From a virus, in the IMG/VR virus record IMGVR_UViG_3300049255_000590, positions 1 to 32,021 of that record: a DNA stretch of 32,021 bases. One strand, given 5' to 3'. Below are positions 1 to 6,187 of the stretch, in pieces. Each line of letters opens with the position of its first letter. Position 1 is the first letter of the stretch. Position numbers and translations under genes: made by a program. The notes beneath the pieces are model-generated. The model searched no databases. It worked only from the letters and a program-made list of their open reading frames with translations, and was not told the origin of the DNA.

Positions 1-996
1 TTATCCAATCGACTTTACGACAACACCGAGTTTCGGCGTCGGCAGCAGCGCGGCCTTCCTTGCTTCCTCGGTGACGACGACGTGCTCGTATCGGTCGGCG
101 CTCTTGCGGTCGCGCCACGCGCCAGTCGCTATCAAGCCCCTGGTATCCAATCCCGCCTCTCTCCGCATCCACGTCGCATAGGTGTGGCGGAAGATATGGA
201 ACGCGGCCCGCTCGGGGAGGTCGACGCCGGCTTTGATAGCTGCCACCTTGAGAAGCGAATAGAGATGGCCAGACTTGGAAAACCGGAAAATCCGAGTTCG
301 GTCGGCGGGCAGGTTCCCCAGCGCAGCCATGGCCACCGGCGGAAGAAATACAGGTCGAGGGTCGTCATTCTTCGTTTGAGATACATAGGCAAATGCCTCC
401 GTCAGTCGGACATCGTTCCAGGTCAGCCTCAGCGCCTCGTTAAGGCGCAGTCCGGTGTAGGTGAGGACGATCAGCAACGCCTCGAACTCCGTGTTGAGCT
501 TGCGCGCTTGAGCAAAAATACTGAACGCCTGCTCTGGCCACAGCCACGCCGTCACCTTCGTGCCGCCGGCTCCGATCGGCCGTTTCAGATCCAGCCGCAC
601 ACCGGCTCGCCGCATGACCGCGCTGATCGGCGTGTAAACCTGGCGGTTGCGCGTCGCCGGCGCTGCTTTCGGGTACAGCTCGTTCGCCGCGGCGTCGATC
701 GCCGCCTGGTCAATCCTGGAGAGGGGCGTATCAGCAAAATGTCTGAGCAGCGGCGCCATGAACCGCCGATCTCCGCCCGCCTTCATATAGTCCGCCGCAG
801 CTGTCACGAAGGTCGCCGCCGGCCGCTCGGAAAATTCACCACGCTCGATTTCTCGCTCAAGCTGGTGGAGCGCCTGGGCGGCGAGCGTTCGCTTGCGAGC
901 TTTAGTGCTTCGGTCAACGTACACGCCGAGGTAAGTCCCGCGGATGCGCCAGTACGGCGAGCGGTGCGCGACCGGCGCGATGAGCTTGAGGGGCAT
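1..996 (-). CDS. int: Tyrosine-recombinase phage integrase
   Basis: This 331-aa protein should integrate and excise the phage by site-specific recombination between attP and attB. The C-terminal catalytic domain (about residues 150-310) shows the expected residues: Arg184 in TGLRLNE, Lys209 in QTKND, His267 and Arg270 in HIFRH, Trp294 in place of the second His, and the nucleophile Tyr303 in DRYEH. Trp at that position is a known variant in the family. The N-terminal part (about 60-140) fits a SAM-like core-binding domain. The start at 996 has a GAGGCG ribosome site about 5 nt upstream and lies inside the preceding HTH gene. It is the last gene of the leftward operon, the usual place for int. 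The ORF is complete and ends on the first base of the window, so the neighbouring att site is not visible. The family is clear from the residues; the attachment target is unknown. Confidence 0.95.
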   Translation of the reverse strand: MPLKLIAPVAHRSPYWRIRGTYLGVYVDRSTKARKRTLAAQALHQLEREIERGEFSERPAATFVTAAADYMKAGGDRRFMAPLLRHFADTPLSRIDQAAIDAAANELYPKAAPATRNRQVYTPISAVMRRAGVRLDLKRPIGAGGTKVTAWLWPEQAFSIFAQARKLNTEFEALLIVLTYTGLRLNEALRLTWNDVRLTEAFAYVSQTKNDDPRPVFLPPVAMAALGNLPADRTRIFRFSKSGHLYSLLKVAAIKAGVDLPERAAFHIFRHTYATWMRREAGLDTRGLIATGAWRDRKSADRYEHVVVTEEARKAALLPTPKLGVVVKSIG

Positions 997-1151
997 GGCA
1001 ACGCCTCATACAGCCTGATGATGTCGGCTTCGGTGAATAGCTTAGTCCGTCCGGCTAGCCGGTAGTAGGGATGCTCTTTCAGGAAGTCTTGGAGCCAACG
1101 CTGCGATTTCCGCAGTCGTGCTGCCGCTTCCCTCATTGTCAGGAGGTTCAT
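804..1151 (-). CDS. Excisionase-like helix-turn-helix protein
   Basis: This 115-aa protein has an HTH_17/MerR-like domain in residues 1-50 (LTMREAAARL, then RLAGRTKLFTEADI). That is the fold used by many phage excisionases and by small regulators next to int. The start at 1151 is fixed by an ATGA overlap with the preceding 56-aa gene, and AAAGGA lies upstream. Position next to int suggests a role in excision or in control of int, which is inference. Oddly, the frame runs 193 nt into int. The tail beyond residue about 52 is Ser/Arg-rich and looks like an out-of-frame reading of int. An original stop near residue 55-70 may have been lost, or the overlap is simply tolerated. Confidence 0.75.
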   Translation of the reverse strand: MNLLTMREAAARLRKSQRWLQDFLKEHPYYRLAGRTKLFTEADIIRLYEALPCPSSSSRRSRTARRTGASAGLTSACTLTEALKLASERSPPRRSTSLSEKSSVVNFPSGRRRPS

Positions 1152-1318
1152 TGACGGTCCCATCCTTTCTCGGCTGGGAGCCGGCGTATCCGTCTCTTCT
1201 CCTCTTTTTTGACCGGGCGCAAGGAACGTGACGGCCACCTATCATCTGTCCCCGAACGAAATATCGTCTCCACCCATTCAAACTCCTCGATAAAGTCCCA
1301 CACGCCGCCCATCGTCAT
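1148..1318 (-). CDS. Small 56-aa protein between HNH nuclease and excisionase-like gene
   Basis: Reading the junction between the HNH gene and the excisionase-like gene gives an uninterrupted 56-codon frame. Its ATG overlaps the HNH stop (ATGA) and its stop overlaps the next ATG (ATGA again). Two such couplings at once are strong evidence for a translated gene. The N-terminal half is acidic and aromatic (GGVWDFIEEFEWVETIF). The C-terminal half is very basic (RPVKKEEKRRIRRL). No known family is recognised. The charge split would suit a small DNA- or protein-binding accessory factor, but that is a guess. Confidence 0.7.
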   Translation of the reverse strand: MTMGGVWDFIEEFEWVETIFRSGTDDRWPSRSLRPVKKEEKRRIRRLPAEKGWDRQ

Positions 1319-1674
1319 CTCTCAGCGGGTGCGATGACAATCTGGCCGTTAAATTTTCGCCAGCGTCTTATCTTTCGAGGCTTCTGTATTCCTAGGTGCT
1401 TGGCGCGGACCCGATCACCCTTCGCACGCAGCGCAACGTCATCGGCTGTTTTCCCGCGGTGAGGTTCGCGCAGCGCCGGCGCCATATTGCTTTCCCGGTT
1501 TTTGCCGCCATTGCACAGCGCGCGGACGTGATCGATGTCCCACTCATCGCCCGGCCGTATCTTGCGGCCGGTGATGTGGCACACGCCGCCATGAGCCAGG
1601 AATACCCTCACCCGCACCCGAGGCGGCGGCCTCTGGTCGTCGTCCTTGCCGATCCATTCAGTTAGTGAGCGCAT
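1315..1674 (-). CDS. HNH endonuclease
   Basis: This 119-aa protein has an HNH nuclease core: Asp48-His49 in DIDHV, Asn63 in ESNM and His72 in REPHRGKT. This is the layout of small metal-dependent HNH nucleases common in phages. Cys32 in GGVCHITG matches one position of the zinc-binding Cys pairs seen in some relatives, but the full set is absent. It lies in the leftward early operon, not beside terminase, so it is more likely an accessory or homing-type nuclease than the packaging HNH that works with TerL. It overlaps the 106-aa gene upstream by 13 nt and is ATGA-coupled to the 56-aa gene downstream. Confidence 0.85.
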   Translation of the reverse strand: MRSLTEWIGKDDDQRPPPRVRVRVFLAHGGVCHITGRKIRPGDEWDIDHVRALCNGGKNRESNMAPALREPHRGKTADDVALRAKGDRVRAKHLGIQKPRKIRRWRKFNGQIVIAPAER

Positions 1675-1982
1675 CGCCGTTCGGTGTGTTGGATTTCGGG
1701 TAACAGCGGCTGGTCGACCTCGACAGAATTGACCAGGACACTAATCAGGCATTTGAGAAGGCTCTCCGCTGGATAGCGCGGTGGGCCGGCCTCTAGAACC
1801 GCCAGCGCGCCCTTCAATAGCCAATACATTTCCGGCGCACGCTGGATGAGGCGGACGTTGGCGCGCCCTTCCTCGGTCCTCAGCCCAACAACTGCGGCGA
1901 CGACCGTCCCATCGCTCGTGACCTCGGCATAAAAGGTGCTGTTTATTTTCTCAATGCGGAGCTTCCATGGCTCGGGTGACAT
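1662..1982 (-). CDS. Hypothetical early-left phage protein (106 aa)
   Basis: I do not recognise this 106-aa protein. The N-terminal half is strand-rich (WKLRIEKINSTFYAEV, then VVAAVVGLRTEEG). The middle is helical (RAPEMYWLLKGALAVLEAG). No Cys cluster, signal peptide or membrane segment is visible. The start at 1982 has GAGG about 7 nt upstream. The gene overlaps the HNH gene by 13 nt and should be co-transcribed with the recombination genes. Small proteins of this style in phage early operons are often nuclease partners or inhibitors of host functions, but nothing here points to one. Confidence 0.65.
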   Translation of the reverse strand: MSPEPWKLRIEKINSTFYAEVTSDGTVVAAVVGLRTEEGRANVRLIQRAPEMYWLLKGALAVLEAGPPRYPAESLLKCLISVLVNSVEVDQPLLPEIQHTERRCAH

Positions 1983-2040
1983 TAAATCCTCGCTGCTCGT
2001 CGACCTCGGTGTCGGTGATGAATGATGTCCGGTTATTCAT
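1951..2040 (-). CDS. Possible 29-aa leader or small peptide gene
   Basis: A 29-codon frame starts 1 nt after the stop of the hexapeptide-repeat gene and runs 32 nt into the next gene. The peptide is polar and acidic (FITDTEVDEQRGF). A weak GGAAT lies upstream of the ATG. It could be translated by re-initiation and couple the two flanking genes, or it could be a chance frame. The GAGG that serves the 106-aa gene lies inside it. Confidence 0.25.
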   Translation of the reverse strand: MNNRTSFITDTEVDEQRGFNVTRAMEAPH

Positions 2041-2041
2041 G

Positions 2042-2920
2042 CTAAATTCCGAAAGGCTTCACGCTGCGGAGCACTTCCAAACAATCGAGTATCTTGAGCG
2101 TTTCGGAACCTAACGGAGTTCCGCCGCGCGTTTTTTGCCAATGCTCACGCGCTTCACTCATCGTGAAGCAGCGACAACCGGCTGTGACGCGCCACTCACC
2201 GTCTAAAAACGGGAGGTAGCAAAAAGAAAAACCATCGCTTCTTTTAATGCCGTAGACCAGCGCGTTGCCGCGGACCAGCGCCTCGCCGTCGACCCGCGCG
2301 TTGCCGTAGACCCGCGCGTTGTCGTAGACCCGCGCGTTGTTAGAGACCAGCGCCTCGCCGTAGACCAGCGCCTCGCCGTAGACCCGCGCGTTGTTAGAGA
2401 CCTGCGCCTTGCCGTCGACCCACGCGTTGCCGTAGACCCGCGCGTTGCCGTCGACCCACGCGTTGTTAGAGACCCGCGCGTTGCCGTAGACCCGCGCGTT
2501 GCCGCAGACCCGCGCCTCGCCGTAGACCAGCGCCTCGCCGTAGACCTGCGCCTCGCCGTAGACCCGCGCGTCGCCGTAGACCCGCGCGTTGCCGTCGACC
2601 CGCGCGTTGCCGCAGACCCGCGCCTCGCCGTAGACCAGCGCCTCGCCGTAGACCCGCGCGTCGCCGTAGACCCGCGCGTTGCCGTAGACCCGCGCGTTGT
2701 TAGAGACCAGCGCCTCGCCGTAGACCAGCGCCTCGCCGTAGACCCGCGCGTTGCCGTCGACCCGCGCGTTGCCGTCGACCCGCGCCTCGCCGTAGACCTG
2801 CGCGTTGCCGTAGACCCGCGCGTTGTTAGAGACCTGCGCGGTGTCAGCTACCCAACCACCGCCATTGGGGTGCTGGTGTGCCGGGACAGGCCCGGCTCCA
2901 AAATCGAATAGGTTGCTCAT
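2042..2920 (-). CDS. Hexapeptide-repeat left-handed beta-helix protein
   Basis: This 292-aa protein contains about 33 tandem hexapeptides (residues 24-221) of the form V-Y/D/S-G/N-N/E/D-A-R/L/Q. That is the [LIV]-G-x4 pattern of left-handed beta-helix proteins. Three hexapeptides make one triangular turn, so about 11 turns are predicted. A non-repetitive C-terminal domain of about 70 aa follows, with WRVTAGCRCFTMSEAREHW and LECLEVL-like segments. Repeat proteins of this kind occur in phage genomes with no known role. The acyltransferases that share the fold have active-site His residues and loops that I do not see here, so an enzyme is unlikely. It overlaps the YqaJ exonuclease gene by ATGA and is therefore coupled to the recombination module. 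A structural or DNA-mimic role is possible but unproven. Confidence 0.85.
   Translation of the reverse strand: MSNLFDFGAGPVPAHQHPNGGGWVADTAQVSNNARVYGNAQVYGEARVDGNARVDGNARVYGEALVYGEALVSNNARVYGNARVYGDARVYGEALVYGEARVCGNARVDGNARVYGDARVYGEAQVYGEALVYGEARVCGNARVYGNARVSNNAWVDGNARVYGNAWVDGKAQVSNNARVYGEALVYGEALVSNNARVYDNARVYGNARVDGEALVRGNALVYGIKRSDGFSFCYLPFLDGEWRVTAGCRCFTMSEAREHWQKTRGGTPLGSETLKILDCLEVLRSVKPFGI
2258..2851 (-). repeat. Tandem 18-bp coding repeat array
   Basis: About 33 copies of an 18-bp unit encode the hexapeptides. Typical units on the coding strand read GTCTACGGCAACGCGCGG-like, with changes that mostly alter codons 2 to 4. Longer blocks recur as well: the unit series with the VCGNAR hexapeptide appears twice, which points to block duplication by slippage or unequal recombination. 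Copy number is expected to vary between relatives. Confidence 0.95.
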
Positions 2921-3543
2921 GCCGCCCTCGCGTTCTCGTACTGATCGAGTAGAGCCCGATGCTTGGTGTCCAACTCCTGTAGGAAAATCTTGGCATCCTC
3001 TTCCAGTTGCGCGATCATTGCGTCGTCGCGCTCGATGCGACGGCAGAAGAAGCGCATCGACAAGGGCATACGCGGATCATAGCTGACCCAATCGCACCAC
3101 TTGCGCCCAGTGCATGACATCTGCCATTGCATCTGCTTGATGTATTTGCCGTCTATCGGGGCGCCTAGCAGCGTCTCGATATGCGTTGCCGTGTTGGGGC
3201 ATTTAGTCTCGACCAGGCCGTCATCGCCGACGAGACCATCCGGAGACGCCCCAGAATTGGCGATGCTTGGGTGGGGAATAAAGCCTACCTGGACAACCTC
3301 GGCGTTGAACTCGAACTCATAAGCCTCGCGCGCCTCGCCCTCGAACGCGGTGCCGTGCTCCATTGCTTGGTTGGTGTAATGCGGCGCAGGCGCGCCAGTG
3401 AGACGCTCGACGAGCAGTTCGGCCATGTAGTCAGCGCGCGACGCGCCCCAGCCGCCCTTGATCCTCGCCGTAGCGTCTGCGACGCGAGATGCAGTCAACT
3501 TTCCGACTCGCGCCAGATGCCACTCGGGTGAACGTTGTTCCAT
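2917..3543 (-). CDS. YqaJ-like (lambda-exonuclease family) recombination nuclease
   Basis: This 208-aa protein belongs to the YqaJ/lambda Exo family, which degrades one DNA strand 5' to 3' to expose single strands for annealing. The motifs are in order: RSPEWHLARVGKLTASR at 4-20, Glu70 in FEGEARE, Asp102 in GASPDGL, and Glu112 and Lys114 in LVETKCP. The last three form the PD-(D/E)XK catalytic set. Length matches phage members (about 200-230 aa). It is paired with the ERF annealing protein just upstream, a two-component recombination system like lambda Exo-Beta. The start at 3543 follows a purine-rich AAAGGGAA. Confidence 0.92.
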   Translation of the reverse strand: MEQRSPEWHLARVGKLTASRVADATARIKGGWGASRADYMAELLVERLTGAPAPHYTNQAMEHGTAFEGEAREAYEFEFNAEVVQVGFIPHPSIANSGASPDGLVGDDGLVETKCPNTATHIETLLGAPIDGKYIKQMQWQMSCTGRKWCDWVSYDPRMPLSMRFFCRRIERDDAMIAQLEEDAKIFLQELDTKHRALLDQYENARAA

Positions 3544-3586
3544 GTGCCTAAATTCCCTTTTGTGGTGTTAGTGCCGGGATTTCCTC

Positions 3587-3613
3587 GACCCGCTCCGGGC
3601 GGGCAGGCGGGTC
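3587..3613 (-). other. GC-rich hairpin between annealing protein and exonuclease genes
   Basis: Arms GACCCGC (3587-3593) and GCGGGTC (3607-3613) can form a 7-bp stem with a GC-rich loop in the leftward transcript. There is no U-run, so it is not a classical terminator. It may set relative mRNA stability or be incidental. Confidence 0.35.
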
Positions 3614-3634
3614 CGCGATGCCGCCGTGCGAGGA

Positions 3635-4420
3635 CTAGGTTCCGCTGTTCTGTATTTTCCTCAGGCACAGCATGAAGTGCTTGTCTGCAATGTCGCTGAT
3701 CGTCTCAAGCTGCTCGACGCCGCGGTATGAGGCTCTCGCCCATTTCATGAAACGTTCGATCGGCATATTGCGGGCCTCAAGAGCCGCCTTAATCTGCTCG
3801 ACGTGATCCTCGGTCATTAGCGGCTCGCTAACGTCAGGGGCCGGCGACGTGTTCTCACGGCCACCACGGCCGTCGTCGTCCTCGCTGGCGGAGAGGCCAA
3901 GCGCGGCCTTGAGCGTGTAACGCTGTAGGTAGGTCTGCGCCGAGGCGATCGCTTGGTGCGGGTTCTTCTGGCCGCTGGTGTCGTGCGGCGCGGAGAGCGT
4001 GTTCTCCTCATAGTGCCCATCGCTATGCGACAGGATGCAGGTCACCGTCAGCCGGCCGGCCTCGCACGCCGTCCGGAAACGGTATGTTAGGCCGTGCCTG
4101 GCGAGGGGCGGATCGACCTGTCGGGCAATTCCGGCCAGGTCCTCGTGGCGATAGCTGGTGCTGCCGCCGGTGCGGGACGACGTAAACCCAACGGAGCGGT
4201 TTTTGATGATGACGGGCAGCTCGGCGCGGACGAGAGACATCGCCGCGTCGAAGGACTTGCGCGCCTGGTTCTTCTCCCACCTCTCTTGCAACACCATCAT
4301 GCGCTCGACAAGCTCTAGATTTCCGGCCTCTAGCGCGCGCTGCATCAAATCCATCGGCGTCATCGGCGATGACGCCTGCACTGACGCCGGCTTCGCGATT
4401 TCAACAACTTGGTTCATCAT
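3635..4420 (-). CDS. erf: ERF-family single-strand annealing protein
   Basis: This 261-aa protein matches the ERF superfamily (P22 Erf-like), which anneals complementary single strands during phage recombination and genome circularisation. The core is at about residues 40-185: ERWEKNQARKSFDAAM, the hallmark GGSTSYRHEDLAGI, and the later HQAIASAQTYLQRYTLKAALGL. A charged linker (SEDDDGRGGREN) follows, then a helical C-terminal segment. It lies one gene upstream of the YqaJ nuclease in the same operon, with a 91-nt gap holding a hairpin. The start at 4420 has AAGGG upstream; a second ATG follows directly and either could be used. Confidence 0.92.
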   Translation of the reverse strand: MMNQVVEIAKPASVQASSPMTPMDLMQRALEAGNLELVERMMVLQERWEKNQARKSFDAAMSLVRAELPVIIKNRSVGFTSSRTGGSTSYRHEDLAGIARQVDPPLARHGLTYRFRTACEAGRLTVTCILSHSDGHYEENTLSAPHDTSGQKNPHQAIASAQTYLQRYTLKAALGLSASEDDDGRGGRENTSPAPDVSEPLMTEDHVEQIKAALEARNMPIERFMKWARASYRGVEQLETISDIADKHFMLCLRKIQNSGT

Positions 4421-4435
4421 TTGATCAACCCTTGT

Positions 4436-4531
4436 TCAACCAACGATACCGATGAAATACATGGCCCCGATGAGTGATCCGGCGATTAACAAGAGCCCGG
4501 AGATTGTGATGACGGCTGCCTCGGTAAACAT
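4436..4531 (-). CDS. 31-aa hydrophobic single-pass membrane peptide
   Basis: This 31-codon frame encodes almost only a membrane helix: MFTEAAVITI, then GLLLIAGSLIGAMYFIGIVG. GGAGTG sits about 6 nt before the ATG. The stop lies 15 nt before the annealing-protein start, and the previous gene ends 3 nt upstream, so the fit inside the operon is tight. The function is unknown. Early-expressed phage membrane peptides often affect host membrane proteins or block superinfection, but nothing in this sequence shows a target. No charged C-terminal tail typical of a holin is present. Confidence 0.65.
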   Translation of the reverse strand: MFTEAAVITISGLLLIAGSLIGAMYFIGIVG

Positions 4532-4534
4532 CCG

Positions 4535-4666
4535 TCACTCCGTCTGCATTGAGGCTGCATGGTAACTCTCGTTGAAAAGACGACGGGCTATCTCAAGCCA
4601 CAGATCAGTGGCGGCCGGGGTCGCCTCCTGATCGTCATCGGCCACCGGCGGTATTTCGGCGTTCAT
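4535..4666 (-). CDS. 43-aa acidic protein
   Basis: This 43-codon frame starts in an ATGA overlap with the stop of the 120-aa gene and ends 3 nt before the start of the membrane peptide. The first 20 residues are acidic and proline-rich (NAEIPPVADDDQEATP). The rest looks helical (LWLEIARRLFNESYHAA). No family is recognised. The tight packing supports translation; the role is unknown. Confidence 0.65.
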   Translation of the reverse strand: MNAEIPPVADDDQEATPAATDLWLEIARRLFNESYHAASMQTE

Positions 4667-5025
4667 CGGCGGTAGCCCTCGGCGACCTCTTCGAGCGTCT
4701 CTTCGACGCCGCGCTCGATGACGTAGGTCGCGTTGCCGTCAATCGCGCCGAGCAGGATGTCGGTGAAGCAATTCTTCACGTCGCGCTCCGACAGCACGCC
4801 GAAATGCTCGAGGTATTCGCCATAGGCGAGGATCACGCGGTCAACGCGCTCGGCGAGGAGGCGCAGATCATTCTGAAATTCTGCGGCGTCCTCCATGTCG
4901 GGGATGAACGCGCGGCCTTGGACGGTGTGGGGAATGATGCCGGCAGCGAACTTGGCGAGCGCGGCATAAGCGTCGCGGATGTCGGCGTCTGGCGCGCGGC
5001 GGACTGTTTCGTGTGCTGTGGGCAT
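4663..5025 (-). CDS. Hypothetical first gene of the early-left operon (120 aa)
   Basis: This 120-aa, mostly helical acidic protein is not recognised. Features include a helix around AYAALAKFAAGIIP and a C-terminal half of alternating helices (RDVKNCFTDILLGAI, then ERGVEETLEEVAEGY). There is no signal peptide or zinc motif. The ATG at 5025 has a strong GAGGGAG site 6 nt upstream. It is the first gene behind the predicted left promoter, so it would be made at once after infection or induction and shut off by the repressor. The equivalent slot in other phages holds anti-host or antitermination genes, but I see no N-like Arg-rich motif. Confidence 0.75.
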   Translation of the reverse strand: MPTAHETVRRAPDADIRDAYAALAKFAAGIIPHTVQGRAFIPDMEDAAEFQNDLRLLAERVDRVILAYGEYLEHFGVLSERDVKNCFTDILLGAIDGNATYVIERGVEETLEEVAEGYRR

Positions 5026-5052
5026 CGACGGCTCCCTCTGTTGATGGGAGCC

Positions 5053-5080
5053 AGTGTAGCGCTTATCGCTACCTTGTCAA
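5053..5080 (-). promoter_or_regulatory. Predicted early-left promoter PL
   Basis: Read leftward, a perfect -35 TTGACA (5080-5075) and a -10 TACACT (5058-5053) are separated by 16 bp. The operator at 5056-5072 fills the spacer, so bound repressor would block polymerase. The start would fall near 5046, giving a leader of about 20 nt with a good ribosome site before the gene at 5025. Confidence 0.8.
5056..5072. promoter_or_regulatory. Operator palindrome in the left promoter
   Basis: Perfect 6-bp arms GTAGCG and CGCTAC with spacer CTTAT. It matches the sites at 6137 and 6196 and sits between the -35 and -10 of PL. Probably bound by the repressor, and possibly by the Cro-like protein. Confidence 0.8.
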
Positions 5081-5087
5081 GCGTATT

Positions 5088-5104
5088 GTAGCGAAAAAAG
5101 CTAC
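5088..5104. promoter_or_regulatory. Second left operator palindrome
   Basis: GTAGCG-AAAAA-AGCTAC: the same 17-bp layout with one arm base changed. It lies 32 bp (centre to centre) from the first left operator, about three helical turns, which would allow cooperative repressor binding. It begins only 3 bp beyond the lipoprotein stop codon. Confidence 0.7.
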
Positions 5105-5106
5105 GA

Positions 5107-5400
5107 TTATGGATGCTGCCCTTGGTCCGCAGGTACCCAGATGTATCCGCTTTTGGCCATGCAGGCTTTATAGGCGCCGTCCGCTGACAGAGAATACATC
5201 AGCAGCGACACGCTTCCATTTGCTCCAGCCTCCGCGGAGCCGTGGCAATATTGATTATCCTGGATGAATTTCGGGCCTGACGCCGTTCTGTTATCGAGCG
5301 TGCGCCACTCAAAGGGCGTGTAACTGGGCGCCCTTGAAGGAGCGCAGCCCGATACGGCGCATGCGGCCGCCAAAATAAGCCATTTCACAAAAGGGCGCAT
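5107..5400 (-). CDS. Small lipoprotein co-transcribed with the repressor
   Basis: This 97-aa protein starts with a lipoprotein signal peptide: basic MRPFVK, hydrophobic WLILAAACA, then lipobox VSGC with the lipidated Cys near residue 19. The mature part is about 79 aa, polar, with two more Cys (QYCHG and KACMAKSGY) that could form a disulfide in the periplasm. The ATG lies 10 nt after the repressor stop, with GAGAGG at 6 nt. It should therefore be made from the maintenance promoter in the quiet lysogen. That position suggests lysogenic conversion. Exclusion of related phages at the cell surface is the leading idea, by analogy with phage lipoproteins such as T5 Llp, but no homology to that is claimed. 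Confidence 0.85.
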   Translation of the reverse strand: MRPFVKWLILAAACAVSGCAPSRAPSYTPFEWRTLDNRTASGPKFIQDNQYCHGSAEAGANGSVSLLMYSLSADGAYKACMAKSGYIWVPADQGQHP

Positions 5401-5410
5401 TTGAAACCTC

Positions 5411-6127
5411 TCAAAAAACGGAAAATCTGCCGATGTAGCGGCCGATAATTGTCACTTCCTCAGGCGAATATTCTTCTTCCGGGTAGGTTTCATTATCGGA
5501 TTTGAGGATGTAGCGGACCTGATCCTTTGAGCGACGCACTAGGACACGTTTCATCGTGCGGCCAAGGCCGTAGTCGACCGCCCAAACGCCATCCGGTTCC
5601 AGCTCGCGTCTGGTCGTGTCAATGAAAACGATGTCCGTGCGCTGGATTATCGGCTCCATGCTGTCGCCATCCATCCGGAACGCGACGACGTTTGGGGCCC
5701 TAGAATGGGCCATCTGCAACACCGCCGCTGGGATCTGCCACCAGCCATCGACCACTTCGCGGGTGTGACCGGCGACCTCTATTGTAACCGGCTGGCTCGT
5801 CGATCCGCCTCCTATGCGACCCGCAGTTTGAGCGATGGCGTGTGGCGATGGTTTCTCGCTGACAGTTTGGATCGGATCGCCGTCCTCAGAAAGGGGCATT
5901 CTGCGAGCGGCTGGCCGCCCGGCCTGCGGCGAGGGGATACCTGAGATTGCGGATATGGCGACCGCCTCAGCAGCACTTACGGCCCGCTTCCCGACGCACA
6001 TTTTCTGGACCTTGCTGCGGTCGTAGGGCGACCCGAGCTCCTCGGTTAGTAGTCTGGCGAGTTCCGCTTGGCCGCCGACAGCGCCAGCGGCCGTTTCCAC
6101 GAAGCGCGCATACGGGCCCCTTTTCAT
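5411..6127 (-). CDS. CI/LexA-type repressor with S24 autopeptidase domain
   Basis: This 238-aa protein is the predicted lysogeny repressor. The N-terminal part (about 8-65) contains an HTH-like region (GGQAELARLLTEEL, then DRSKVQKMCVGKRAVS). The C-terminal half (about 145-235) is an S24 peptidase: the nucleophile is Ser156 in MDGDSMEPI and the general base is Lys193 in TMKRVL. A candidate self-cleavage bond is Ala102-Gly103 in AQTAGRIGG. DNA damage should therefore trigger RecA-dependent cleavage and induction, as in lambda. I chose the ATG at 6127. The upstream TTG at 6145 would place codons inside an operator, and the predicted -10 puts +1 on the 6127 ATG. No ribosome site precedes that ATG. 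Confidence 0.92.
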   Translation of the reverse strand: MKRGPYARFVETAAGAVGGQAELARLLTEELGSPYDRSKVQKMCVGKRAVSAAEAVAISAISGIPSPQAGRPAARRMPLSEDGDPIQTVSEKPSPHAIAQTAGRIGGGSTSQPVTIEVAGHTREVVDGWWQIPAAVLQMAHSRAPNVVAFRMDGDSMEPIIQRTDIVFIDTTRRELEPDGVWAVDYGLGRTMKRVLVRRSKDQVRYILKSDNETYPEEEYSPEEVTIIGRYIGRFSVF

Positions 6128-6133
6128 GTGCCA

Positions 6134-6161
6134 AGTGTAGCGCAAAACGCTACTTGGCGTC
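6134..6161 (-). promoter_or_regulatory. Predicted repressor (maintenance) promoter
   Basis: Leftward -10 TACACT (6139-6134) has a weak -35 GACGCC at 16-bp spacing. The first operator overlaps its spacer. Transcription would start at about 6127, the A of the repressor ATG, so the mRNA is predicted to be leaderless. The weak -35 would fit a promoter that needs activation by bound repressor. Confidence 0.6.
6137..6153. promoter_or_regulatory. Right operator 1 (repressor-proximal)
   Basis: Perfect arms GTAGCG and CGCTAC around CAAAA, with CCAAGT and TTGG extending the symmetry. It overlaps the repressor promoter, so occupancy should turn repressor synthesis down, like lambda OR3. Confidence 0.8.
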
Positions 6162-6162
6162 C

Positions 6163-6179
6163 GTCGCCATTTTCGCTAC
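6163..6179. promoter_or_regulatory. Right operator 2 (degenerate middle site)
   Basis: One perfect arm, CGCTAC (6174-6179), and one degenerate arm, GTCGCC (6163-6168), in the same 17-bp layout. Centres are 26 bp from operator 1 and 33 bp from operator 3. Likely a weaker or cooperative site. Confidence 0.55.
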
Positions 6180-6187
6180 GTTCGGTC

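Noticed and set aside
82-1065. Long plus-strand frame opposite int (327 codons)
   Set aside because: Arg- and Gln-rich antisense reading of the integrase, which has all catalytic residues. High GC often gives such antisense frames.
1042-1281. 79-codon minus-strand frame at the HNH-excisionase junction
   Set aside because: A different frame here (1148-1318) has ATGA overlaps at both ends and is preferred; this one has no coupling and overlaps three genes.
2258-2851. CRISPR-like array
   Set aside because: The 18-bp units have no spacers and are in frame with a coding protein of hexapeptide repeats.
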